Source: Pantoea cypripedii (GTDB taxonomy: Bacteria; Pseudomonadota; Gammaproteobacteria; Enterobacterales; Enterobacteriaceae). From it: 64,000 nt of DNA. The translations under genes and the position numbers were made by a program. A model generated the notes under the pieces. That model was not told where the DNA came from, did no database searches, and saw nothing but the letters and a program-made list of their open reading frames with translations. This document shows, in pieces, positions 43,959 through 51,743 of this stretch (positions are counted from its first letter, which is position 1; each line of letters starts with the position of its first letter). The stretch lies in the NCBI RefSeq assembly GCF_002095535.1, contig NZ_MLJI01000001.1, forward strand, positions 3,576,801 to 3,640,800, in the 5' to 3' direction.

Positions 43959-44687
43959 ATGGCAAATGAATCATGTGGTATTGGCAGGCGGCCTTTTATC
44001 ATAGGCTCCTTAATTGGTATTGCATCATTGGGCGTTAAAGGTGGCGTTAGCAGCGTTTTTGCCGCAGTCCCCACCGCCGCAGAAGAACTGAATAACTACC
44101 AACCGGTATTTTTCAACGCGGAAGAATGGAAATTCATTCTGGCCGCCTGCGATCGCCTGATCCCGTCCGACAAAGAAGGCCCAGGAGCACTGGACACCCA
44201 TGTTCCGGTGTTTCTCGATAAACAAATGCTGACGCCGTACGCCAAAGGCGAAGAATGGTATATGGATGGCCCCTTTGACAGCCATGCCAGCCTGCTGTTT
44301 GGTTATCAGATGCCCTTCCCGTTGCAGGTGCTGTATCGCAAAGGCATTGCCCTCACCAATCACTATACCCGTATTAAATACAATCAAAGTTTCAGCGAAC
44401 TTCCCGGAAGAATTAAAGACGCGGTATTAACCGATCTGCAAAAAAATAACGTGGATTTTTCCCAGTTTGGCGAAGCGGACCTGAATGCCGGTTATTTCTT
44501 CACCCGACTGCTGGAAAATACCAAAGAAGGTTATCTTGCCGATCCGCAATACGGCGGAAATAAAAACATGGCGGCGTGGAAAATGATTAATTTCCCCGGA
44601 GCACGCGCCAGTTTCCCGCAATGGATAAAAATACATAACGTCAAATATCCCCTTGGCCCCGTCTCACTGAGTGGCGAGCAGGCCTGA
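43959..44687 (+). CDS. Gluconate 2-dehydrogenase subunit 3 (gamma) family protein, Tat-exported
   Basis: 242 residues. Tat-type signal with GRRPFIIGSLIGIASLG (about 9-25) and cleavage after FAA. The mature part (EEWKFILAACDRLIPSDKEGPGALDTHVPVFLDKQM ... GYQMPFPLQVLYRKGI) is the gluconate_2-dh3 family, the small subunit of membrane FAD dehydrogenases that carries the flavoprotein through the Tat system. First gene of a three-gene operon with the GMC flavoprotein and cytochrome c. Confidence 0.9.
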   Translation: MANESCGIGRRPFIIGSLIGIASLGVKGGVSSVFAAVPTAAEELNNYQPVFFNAEEWKFILAACDRLIPSDKEGPGALDTHVPVFLDKQMLTPYAKGEEWYMDGPFDSHASLLFGYQMPFPLQVLYRKGIALTNHYTRIKYNQSFSELPGRIKDAVLTDLQKNNVDFSQFGEADLNAGYFFTRLLENTKEGYLADPQYGGNKNMAAWKMINFPGARASFPQWIKIHNVKYPLGPVSLSGEQA

Positions 44688-44704
44688 TTCTTCCTGGAAA
44701 GCAA

Positions 44705-46474
44705 ATGAAAAAGACCAATGACGCCGTCGATGTCATCATCGTCGGCCTGGGCTGGGCCGGTTCAATTATGGGTATTGAACTGGCGCAGGCCGGATTAAAA
44801 GTGCGCGCACTGGAGCGTGGTGAAGATCGTCTCAACAGCGATTATGCCTATCCGAAACCGGCTGATGAGCTGGCTTTCACCAAACGCCATAAGATTATGC
44901 AAAGCCCCCATGATGCGGCTTTCACCATTCGCCATAACGCCTCCGAGACCGCGCTGCCGATGCGCGAGCTGGGTGCGTTTCGCCTCGGTGATGGTGTCGG
45001 CGGTGCCGGGCTGCACTGGACCGGGATGATTACCCGTCCGACGCCGGTCGATCTGAAAATGAAAACCTGGGCCGACGAACATTTCAAACGTGGCGAACTG
45101 GATGAGGAACTGCGCCTGCAGGATTTCCCGGTTAGCTGGGAAGAGATTGAACCGCATATGGATTTTTTCGATAAAGTCTGTGGTTCTTCGGGCGAAACCG
45201 GCAACCTGCGCGGCGTGATCCAGGCCGCTGGCGACCCGTTTGAAGGAGCACGCTCTAACCCGTTCCCCAACCCACCGCTGGCAGACAGCCTCAACAGTAC
45301 CCTGTTCCGCAAAGCGGCACAGGAGATGGGTTATCACCCCTACTCGATGCCGTCAGCGGCGGTGTCGGTGCCCTATACCAACCCCTATGGTCAGCAAATC
45401 GCCCCCTGTAACTATTGCGGCTTTTGCCAGTTTTATTCGTGCCTGAACTACTCCAAAGCCTCGCCGCAGACGGCAATCCTCGATCGTCTGAAGCAGATGG
45501 CAAACTTCGATTATAAAACCCGCGCCAACGTGATTCGTGTCGAGAAACATGCCGATGGTAAAACCGCCACAGGTGTGACCTATATCGATGAAAACGGCGA
45601 CGAAGTTTTCCAGCCAGCCAGCATCGTTATCCTGTCGACCTTTGGTCTGAATAACGTGCGCCTGCTGCTGAATTCCTCTATCGGCAAACCCTACAACCCG
45701 ATCACCGAAGAAGGGGCGATTGGCCGTAACTACACCCACCAGTACGGCGGTGGCTTTACGTTGTTCTTCGATAACCTGGAATTCAACCCGTTTGCCACTG
45801 CGGGACCGACCGGCACGGTGATCAGCAACTTCGGCACCGGTAATGTTGATACCGCAGCGCTCGGCTTTATCGGCGGTGCCAAAATCTACAGCTCGCAGCC
45901 CACCGGTACGCCGATGGCGGCGGCGGTGAAAAAAGGTGTGCCTTCCTGGGGAAGCGGCTGGAAAAAAGGGCTGAAAGAGAGCTACGGCCATTCGATGGGC
46001 GTGAAGCTGGAAGGCAGCAATATGGCGACCCGTGGCAACTATCTCGACCTCGACCCGGTGTATAAAGATCGCTTCGGCATGCCGCTGCTGCGCGTCACTT
46101 ATGACTACGTGCAGAACGATCTGCGCATGCTGCAATTTATGAAGGAGAAGATGGAAGCCATCACCAAACATCTGAATCCGACGCAGTATTCCCACAATAT
46201 TCTGAAGATGGACAGCCACTTCGCCAGTTCGCCCAACTACGTCAATACCCACAATGCGGGCGGCGCGATTATGGGTGAAGATCCGCGCACCTCGGCGCTC
46301 AATCGCTATCTGCAAAGCTGGGATGTGCACAACGTGTTTGTGATGGGAGCCAATGCCTTCCCGCAGAACTTCTACGCCAACCCCTCGGCAATGGTGGCAG
46401 GCCTGGCTTACTGGTCAGCCAAAGCCATTCGCGAGCAGTATCTTAGCAACCCCGGCCCGCTGGTTCAGGCATAA
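44705..46474 (+). CDS. GMC-family FAD dehydrogenase large subunit (gluconate/2-ketogluconate dehydrogenase type)
   Basis: 589 residues. FAD-binding VIIVGLGWAGSIMGIELAQAGLKVRALERG (about 10-39), VGGAGLHWTG, IAPCNYCGFCQFYSCLNYSKASPQT with a Cys-rich insert, and C-terminal GMC part SPNYVNTHNAGGAIMGEDP and FVMGANAFPQNFYANPSAMVAGLAYWSA. It has no own signal and is probably exported with the Tat small subunit. It oxidises gluconate or 2-ketogluconate (or a similar polyol) at the periplasmic face and passes electrons to the cytochrome subunit. Which sugar acid is not settled by sequence reading. Confidence 0.9.
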   Translation: MKKTNDAVDVIIVGLGWAGSIMGIELAQAGLKVRALERGEDRLNSDYAYPKPADELAFTKRHKIMQSPHDAAFTIRHNASETALPMRELGAFRLGDGVGGAGLHWTGMITRPTPVDLKMKTWADEHFKRGELDEELRLQDFPVSWEEIEPHMDFFDKVCGSSGETGNLRGVIQAAGDPFEGARSNPFPNPPLADSLNSTLFRKAAQEMGYHPYSMPSAAVSVPYTNPYGQQIAPCNYCGFCQFYSCLNYSKASPQTAILDRLKQMANFDYKTRANVIRVEKHADGKTATGVTYIDENGDEVFQPASIVILSTFGLNNVRLLLNSSIGKPYNPITEEGAIGRNYTHQYGGGFTLFFDNLEFNPFATAGPTGTVISNFGTGNVDTAALGFIGGAKIYSSQPTGTPMAAAVKKGVPSWGSGWKKGLKESYGHSMGVKLEGSNMATRGNYLDLDPVYKDRFGMPLLRVTYDYVQNDLRMLQFMKEKMEAITKHLNPTQYSHNILKMDSHFASSPNYVNTHNAGGAIMGEDPRTSALNRYLQSWDVHNVFVMGANAFPQNFYANPSAMVAGLAYWSAKAIREQYLSNPGPLVQA

Positions 46475-46484
46475 GGAGATAACC

Positions 46485-47747
46485 ATGAAATCGACGCTGC
46501 GTTATCTGCTTATCGCTGGCCTGATGGGCATCGCCCAGCAAAATGCCCAGGCCGCCGATACCACGGATGCCTCACTGATCGCCAAAGGGGAGTACCTGGC
46601 GCGTGCCGGTGACTGCACTGCCTGCCATTCCATCGCGGGCGGCAAAGAATTTGGTGGCGGACTGGCAATCGCCAGCCCGATGGGAGTGATCTACTCCACC
46701 AATATTTCCCCCGATCCGGATGCTGGCATTGGTCGCTACAGCGAACAGGAATTTGCTGATGCGGTGCGTAAAGGCGTTCGCCGTGATGGCAAACATCTTT
46801 ACCCGGCGATGCCCTACCCGGACTATCGCGGTATCACCGATGCCGATATCCACGCGCTGTATGTTTACTTTATGCAGGGGGTAAAACCGGTGGCAGAGAA
46901 AGCGCCGGAAACCGCACTCAGCTTCCCGTTTAACCAGCGCTGGGGCATGTGGTTCTGGAACCTTGCCTTTACCGACGATAAGTCATTCGAGCCGCGTCAT
47001 TCGGTGCCCGATGATATCAATCGCGGTAAATATCTGGTGGAAACCCTCGGTCACTGCGGCAGTTGCCATACCCCGCGTGGTATCGGTATGCAGGAAAAAG
47101 CGCTCAATGAATCCAGCAGCCATTATCTTGCCGGTGGCGAGTTGAATGACTGGCCGGTGCCTTCCCTGCGCGGTATGCCCACCTGGACAGTGCAGAATAT
47201 TACCGATTACCTGGCAACCGGTCGCAATGATTTTGCTTCGGTCGGCGGTGAGATGACAGGGGTGGTGGAACACAGTATGCAGCACATGACCGACAGTGAC
47301 CTGAACGCCATCGCGGTGTATCTGAAGTCGCTGCCTGCGGATACGCCGGTCAAAAATCGCCGGGGAAATGCCGATGCGGCCACGAAGCAGACCGCCGACC
47401 TGCTCACCCAGGGACATAACCTTGGTGCCGGTCAGATGTTATATATGAACAACTGCGAAGCCTGCCACTGGACTGACGGCAACGGCGCGAAAGGGATCTT
47501 CCCCCGGCTGAATGGTGGCGATGTGGTGATTGCGGATAACCCCACCGGGCTTATCAATATCATCCTGCAAGGTGCGCAAACCCCTTCCACGCCGAAAGCT
47601 CCGTCGATCATGACGATGCCCGGTTTTGCTGCGCGTCTGACTGATGAGCAGGTGGCCGAGCTTGCCACCTTCGTGCGCAGTGGCTGGAGCAACGATGCTC
47701 CGGCGGTGACGGCCAAAGAGGTGCAGAAGGTACGTGAAGGCAAATAA
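46485..47747 (+). CDS. Triheme cytochrome c subunit of a membrane FAD dehydrogenase
   Basis: 420 residues from ATG 46485 (AAGGAG upstream); the frame is open earlier at 46353 but that part overlaps the flavoprotein gene. Signal peptide 1-23 (LLIAGLMGIAQQNAQA). Three haem c motifs CTACH, CGSCH and CEACH, in family positions (near residues 45, 190 and 325), with Met ligands nearby. It takes electrons from the flavoprotein to ubiquinone. Ends at a strong terminator. Matches the cytochrome subunit of gluconate and related dehydrogenases. Confidence 0.92.
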   Translation: MKSTLRYLLIAGLMGIAQQNAQAADTTDASLIAKGEYLARAGDCTACHSIAGGKEFGGGLAIASPMGVIYSTNISPDPDAGIGRYSEQEFADAVRKGVRRDGKHLYPAMPYPDYRGITDADIHALYVYFMQGVKPVAEKAPETALSFPFNQRWGMWFWNLAFTDDKSFEPRHSVPDDINRGKYLVETLGHCGSCHTPRGIGMQEKALNESSSHYLAGGELNDWPVPSLRGMPTWTVQNITDYLATGRNDFASVGGEMTGVVEHSMQHMTDSDLNAIAVYLKSLPADTPVKNRRGNADAATKQTADLLTQGHNLGAGQMLYMNNCEACHWTDGNGAKGIFPRLNGGDVVIADNPTGLINIILQGAQTPSTPKAPSIMTMPGFAARLTDEQVAELATFVRSGWSNDAPAVTAKEVQKVREGK

Positions 47748-47758
47748 CGCCTGACTAC

Positions 47759-47793
47759 AGCGACCACCCCGGATGAGGTGGTCGCTTTTTTTT
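47759..47793 (+). terminator. Rho-independent terminator of the dehydrogenase operon
   Basis: AGCGACCACC (47759-47768) and GGTGGTCGCT (47777-47786) form a 10-bp stem followed by eight Ts. The T run runs into the stop of the convergent SDR gene. Confidence 0.93.
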
Positions 47794-48541
47794 AGCCTTG
47801 CTTCGCCACACGCAGCCCGCCATAGGACTGACAAACCGGCATCATCTCAAGGGTGTTGATGTTGACGTGGGCAGGCAGATTGCTGACCCACCAAATGGCT
47901 TCCGTGATATCCGCAGGCGTCAGCGGTTGGGTGTCAGCATAGGTTTGCTCCACCCGGTTTTCGTCGCCTTTGAAACGCACGCTGGAGAATTCAGTTCCTC
48001 CCACCAGCCCCGGCTCAATATTGGTCACCCGCACCGCCGTGCCGAACAGATCGGTACGCAGATTGAGACTGAACTGGCGTACAAAAGCTTTGGATGCGCC
48101 ATACACATTGCCGCCCGCATAAGGCCAGCTCCCTGCGGTTGAACCGAGGTTAATGATATGACCGCGATTGCGTTCCACCATACCCGGCAGCAGCACACGG
48201 GTGACGTGTACCAGGCCTTTGATGTTCACATCAATCATGGTGTTCCAGTCATCGATACTGGCTTTCTGCGCCGGTTCCAGACCGAGGGCCAGACCGGCGT
48301 TATTGATCAGCACATCAATGTCACGCCAGGCCAGCGGCAATTGCTCCAGTAATCCCTCCACCGCAAGGTGATCGCTGACATCCAGCGCGAGGGTAAAAAT
48401 ATTTTCGCCCCCGGCGGCCTTCAGTTGATCCAGCTTGTCCTGACGACGTCCGGTGGCAATCACCCGATGGCCGTGTTGCGCATAACGCAGCGCCAGATCC
48501 CAGCCGAATCCGGCCGTGGCACCTGTAATAAAAATCAGCAT
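47792..48541 (-). CDS. ydfG: SDR family 3-hydroxy acid dehydrogenase YdfG
   Basis: 249 residues from ATG 48541 (MLIFITGATAGFG); the frame continues upstream without family match. NADP-binding TGATAGFG (6-13), NNAG, catalytic Ser (LGSTAGSWPY), Tyr-x-x-x-Lys in YGASK, and C-terminal VNINTLEMMPVCQSYGGL matching E. coli YdfG. It oxidises L-allo-threonine, serine and 3-hydroxy acids with NADP. Stands alone. Confidence 0.9.
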   Translation of the reverse strand: MLIFITGATAGFGWDLALRYAQHGHRVIATGRRQDKLDQLKAAGGENIFTLALDVSDHLAVEGLLEQLPLAWRDIDVLINNAGLALGLEPAQKASIDDWNTMIDVNIKGLVHVTRVLLPGMVERNRGHIINLGSTAGSWPYAGGNVYGASKAFVRQFSLNLRTDLFGTAVRVTNIEPGLVGGTEFSSVRFKGDENRVEQTYADTQPLTPADITEAIWWVSNLPAHVNINTLEMMPVCQSYGGLRVAKQG

Positions 48542-48578
48542 GATATTTTCCTGGTAAAAACGACAGATTCTGAAAACA

Positions 48579-48600
48579 GCGCGATAAATCGCGCCGTTAC
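48579..48600. repeat. REP-like unit
   Basis: GCGCGATAAATCGCGCC...GTTAC, one unit of the palindromic family, followed by CTCAGTGCAGC, a remnant of the doublet spacer. Lies between the ydfG start and the next gene's stop on the same strand. Confidence 0.7.
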
Positions 48601-48626
48601 GACTCAGTGCAGCTATGCCGAAACGT

Positions 48627-49175
48627 TTATTTCTGCGGCAGAATAAATTGCCCCACCAGCCCGGCAGAGGCCAGCACATGCCCTTTTAATTGCGCCAGCA
48701 GTGCGTCTCTGGTTAATCCCTTAGTGAGTGCATCCGGGGTGAAGTCCGTGGCAATTAAGGTGAAGTTGTAATTGTGGATATCCCCATTCAACGGCGGGCA
48801 CGGGCCGGAATAACCCTGAACGTTTTTACCGTTGCTGCCGGGGGTATAACCGGTCACCCGGGTTAAATCCCCTTTGGCGAACTGATGACGGCTGCTGTCG
48901 ATGCCATAGCCGAGGAAATGGGTCATGCCCAGACCATTCATCCCCTGCGGATCTTCAATCAGCAGCACATAACTTTTGGTATTGGCCGGGGCATCACGCC
49001 AGCTTAGCTGTGGCGAAATGTTCTGCCCCGGACATTGCCCGCCACCGCCCATCGACAGCGGCAGATGACCGGCATTACGGAAATCCGTGGAGTGCAACGT
49101 AAAGGGAGCGGCCAGCGCCCCGGCAGAACACAACATCAATCCGGCCAGTAACCCGGCATGTGCTCGTAATAACAT
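48627..49175 (-). CDS. YbhB/YbcL-family PEBP-like protein, secreted
   Basis: 182 residues. Signal peptide about 1-22 (HAGLLAGLMLCSAGALA), then the phosphatidylethanolamine-binding protein-like fold: CPGQNISPQLSWRDAP, SYVLLIEDPQGMNGLGMTHFLGYGID, GYSGPCPPLNGDIHNYNFTLIATD. Bacterial members are soluble periplasmic proteins; YbcL is linked to host signalling in uropathogens, but most have no known role. Confidence 0.85.
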   Translation of the reverse strand: MLLRAHAGLLAGLMLCSAGALAAPFTLHSTDFRNAGHLPLSMGGGGQCPGQNISPQLSWRDAPANTKSYVLLIEDPQGMNGLGMTHFLGYGIDSSRHQFAKGDLTRVTGYTPGSNGKNVQGYSGPCPPLNGDIHNYNFTLIATDFTPDALTKGLTRDALLAQLKGHVLASAGLVGQFILPQK

Positions 49176-49224
49176 CCGATATCTCCTTATTTATCGCTAT
49201 TCTCTCGTCGGTCTGAAATAACCA

Positions 49225-49788
49225 TCAAATCACCGCGCCGCTCTGCTGAAAGAAACGTCGGGTGCGATGATTGAGCTGGGTCGCTTGTTGCAGGGTTTGC
49301 GGATTAATGGCGGAGCGGCACACATCCCAGGCGTTGCCATTGGGATAGCAGGCGATCACGCTGAAATCATCCTGGCTGCGCAGCAGGCGCTGCCCGCTTC
49401 CGGCCGGTAAGAAAATCACATCCCCCGCTTTGGCCTGCATCACCACACCGTTATCGCCGCCCAGCTGCCACTCGCCGCGCCCATTGGCTACCACGAAGAT
49501 GGCATGGCTGCGGCTATGGAAATGCTGATAAGAAAAAGGTGCCGCCTGCCACTGCGGCGTCCATCCCGCCTGGCGCAGAGCGGACATCAGGTCCGCCTGC
49601 CCGGCCTGGGTGCGAAAATGCAGGATTGGCAACGCAGGATTATTGGGCACCCAACCATCCGTCGCCATACGCCATTGATTGACCAATTGCAGGGTTGCCA
49701 CAGCGGTGGCTTTGGCGGCCAGCGAGGGCAACAGGAAAGCCAGTAGTGCCGAGTGCTGGAGAAAATTGCGTCGGGTGAATTGAGCCAT
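49225..49788 (-). CDS. Cupin domain protein with export signal
   Basis: 187 residues from ATG 49788 (MAQFTRRNFLQHSALLAFLLPSLAAKA), chosen because AGGA lies six bases upstream; ATG 49794 is close behind. The start has a Tat-like TRRNFL motif and hydrophobic core. The mature part is a small cupin barrel (HFHSRSHAIFVVANGRGEWQLGGDNGVVMQAKAGDVIFLPAGSGQRLLRS) with two metal-type His and one Glu-like position. Divergent from padR, with a PadR-type operator between the starts, so it may be a PadR target. Function unknown. Confidence 0.8.
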   Translation of the reverse strand: MAQFTRRNFLQHSALLAFLLPSLAAKATAVATLQLVNQWRMATDGWVPNNPALPILHFRTQAGQADLMSALRQAGWTPQWQAAPFSYQHFHSRSHAIFVVANGRGEWQLGGDNGVVMQAKAGDVIFLPAGSGQRLLRSQDDFSVIACYPNGNAWDVCRSAINPQTLQQATQLNHRTRRFFQQSGAVI

Positions 49789-49858
49789 ATCCATTCCTGA
49801 AAGTTCAGTGACCTGCTGAAGCCGGTTGCAAAAATGCCCATCTGGCTTCATTATCATG

Positions 49859-49873
49859 CCTAGATAAACTAGG
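49859..49873. promoter_or_regulatory. PadR-type operator site 1
   Basis: CCTAG-ATAAA-CTAGG (49859-49873, then T) between the divergent cupin and padR starts. It is an inverted repeat of the same kind and spacing as the site at 53118-53140, which implies one regulator for both. Confidence 0.7.
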
Positions 49874-49944
49874 TATCAGACATAACGAAGTCAAGCTAAG
49901 ATAGCGGCGAAGTTTGTATCTTTCTTTGTATGCGGGTGATGACG

Positions 49945-50277
49945 ATGAGAAGCAGTGCTGACGACAATCTTAAGAGCCATATCGAAATGGTCATCCTGGC
50001 CGCACTGGAACGCGGCCCCAGCCATGGTTACGCGCTGATTGAGCTGATTCATCAACTTACCGATGGCGTGCTGTCGTTTCAGGAAGGGACGGTGTACCCG
50101 TTGCTGCATCGTATGGAACAGCGCGGCCTGATCCAGGCTGAATGGGAAATCGCCCCGTCGAAACGCAAACGTCGCGTCTACAATCTGACCCGCGAAGGTC
50201 AGCAGGAATTAGTCAAAAAACGCGAAGCCTGGGATAGCTACTCCGTCGCCGTCTCCTCTTTATTGCAGAGGTCGTAA
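49945..50277 (+). CDS. PadR-family transcriptional regulator
   Basis: 110 residues from ATG 49945 (GGTGA six bases upstream); ATGs at 49930 and 49939 would add a few residues. Winged HTH of the PadR type: KSHIEMVILAALERGPSHGYALIELIHQL, LSFQEGTVYPLLHRMEQRGLIQAEW, RRVYNLTREGQQEL. The gene ends at the start of the HAAS-domain gene (stop and next ATG adjoin). An inverted repeat before it is its probable operator and recurs before the NTP/NDP transporter gene. Confidence 0.88.
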   Translation: MRSSADDNLKSHIEMVILAALERGPSHGYALIELIHQLTDGVLSFQEGTVYPLLHRMEQRGLIQAEWEIAPSKRKRRVYNLTREGQQELVKKREAWDSYSVAVSSLLQRS

Positions 50278-50910
50278 ATGGACCCGCTGACTGAACTACC
50301 AGAACCCGCCCGGCGCTATTTGCAGGCGTTGCAGTATGAACTGCGTTTTGAGCAGAAATACGCCGAGGATATCTGTCTGGAGATCAGCGAACATTTTTAT
50401 GAAGCCGTTGAATGCAGCAGTGAAGCCCCGGAGCAGGCAGCGCAACGGTTAACACAACGCTTTGGCTCGCCGCAAAATCTGGCCGCTGAGTTTGCCGTGG
50501 TGCTTATCACCCGCAAACTGCGCAACACCCTGTTTATCAACCTCGCCATTATCGTGGCCATTCTGCTCGCCGTACTGACCTGCCTGACCGATCGCCACGG
50601 CGGCCCGGCGGTGATCACCGCAGTATTAAGCGGCTGCGTCACCTGGGCCGGATTACTGGCGATTCAGCGTAATGAGCTGGAAGGCATTCGCTTATATCAC
50701 TGGCTATGCACGCCGATTATTGCCTGCCAGACCACCTCCTGCGCGCTGCTGCTGGCCCTGCTGTGGAACCTGTTTAATTCGCCCGGCAGCACCCTCTACT
50801 ATCACGCCTTTGCCGCCGTCGCCGCGCTGCTGCTCGCGCTGCGCATGGTTCACCTGAAATTACGCAGCCGCAGCATGTGCGCGCTGTGGAAGCGCGCAGC
50901 ACATCACTAA
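50278..50910 (+). CDS. HAAS/permease-prefix-domain membrane protein, PadR partner
   Basis: 210 residues. N-terminal cytoplasmic domain (LPEPARRYLQALQYELRFEQKYAEDICLEISEHFYEAVE ... LTQRFGSPQNLAAEF, about 8-75) is a HAAS/DUF1700-like module, which in many bacteria follows a padR gene. Four or so helices follow (LFINLAIIVAILLAVLTCL, AVITAVLSGCVTWAGLLAI, IIACQTTSCALLLALLWNLF, AFAAVAALLLALRMV). It may sense a membrane signal for PadR. The start adjoins the padR stop; it overlaps the convergent AKR gene by four bases. Confidence 0.82.
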   Translation: MDPLTELPEPARRYLQALQYELRFEQKYAEDICLEISEHFYEAVECSSEAPEQAAQRLTQRFGSPQNLAAEFAVVLITRKLRNTLFINLAIIVAILLAVLTCLTDRHGGPAVITAVLSGCVTWAGLLAIQRNELEGIRLYHWLCTPIIACQTTSCALLLALLWNLFNSPGSTLYYHAFAAVAALLLALRMVHLKLRSRSMCALWKRAAHH

Positions 50911-51743
50911 CGCGTTTCCAGCGGCATTTTGCGGGTGGGCGGCGGAAAGGCCTCATCCATCACGCGCAAATCCGCAGGCTGTAGCTGCACGCTGAGGGCG
51001 GCAGCATTCTCTTTGATATGCGCCGCCTCGCCCGATTCCGGGATGGCGATCATATTGCCGTTGCGAATCACCCAGGCGAGCAGCACCGTCGAGGGTCCGG
51101 TCTGATATTTGGCGGCCAGTTGGGTGATGAGCGGGTGGCGCAGCAGCGATGCCCCTTCGCCCCCCAGCGGGGAATAGGCCATCATCGGCATATGATGCTG
51201 GTTACACCATGGGATCAGGTCAAACTCAATGCCACGACTCGCCGGATTGTAAAAAACCTGATTGGTGACGCAGCGATCGCCCTGTTCGACGGCAAACAAA
51301 TCTTCCATGTCATCGACATCAAAATTGGACACTCCCCAGGCCTTAATTTTTCCCTGCTGCTTCAGCTTTTCAAAACCGGAGACCGCTTCCGATAACACGC
51401 TGCTAAAACGCCAGTGCAGCAGGTAAAGATCGAGGCAGTCGGTGTTGAGGCGCTTCAGGCTGGCATTGCAACTGCGTTCCATCAACAGGCGATTGGCGTG
51501 ATACGGGTAGATTTTGGAGACGAGGTAAACCCGATCGCGCAGGCCATCAATCGCCTTACCAATCAGCGATTCTGAACGCCCGTCACCGTACATCTCAGCG
51601 GTATCGATCACCCGCAAGCCGCTGTCGATACCGGCGCGTAATGCATTGATCTCGGCAGCTTCGCTATGTCTGCCCTGACCGAGGTGCCAGCTTCCCATGC
51701 CAATAGCAGCAACCGACTGACCATTAAGAGTGACTGTTTTCAT
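50907..51743 (-). CDS. Aldo/keto reductase
   Basis: 278 residues. NADPH-dependent AKR with the full catalytic set: Asp47 and Tyr52 (VIDTAEMYGDGRSE), Lys77 (LVSKIYP) and His110 (LYLLHW). Further motifs: GVSNFDVDDM and RNGNMIAIPESGEAAHIKEN. It reduces aldehydes or ketones. Its start lies inside the end of the NTP/NDP transporter gene (20-bp overlap), so the two are cotranscribed under the operator at 53118-53140. Confidence 0.9.
   Translation of the reverse strand: MKTVTLNGQSVAAIGMGSWHLGQGRHSEAAEINALRAGIDSGLRVIDTAEMYGDGRSESLIGKAIDGLRDRVYLVSKIYPYHANRLLMERSCNASLKRLNTDCLDLYLLHWRFSSVLSEAVSGFEKLKQQGKIKAWGVSNFDVDDMEDLFAVEQGDRCVTNQVFYNPASRGIEFDLIPWCNQHHMPMMAYSPLGGEGASLLRHPLITQLAAKYQTGPSTVLLAWVIRNGNMIAIPESGEAAHIKENAAALSVQLQPADLRVMDEAFPPPTRKMPLETR

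Noticed and set aside
45353..46330. 325-codon minus-strand ORF
   Set aside because: Antisense to the GMC flavoprotein, which has full motifs; it is a shadow.
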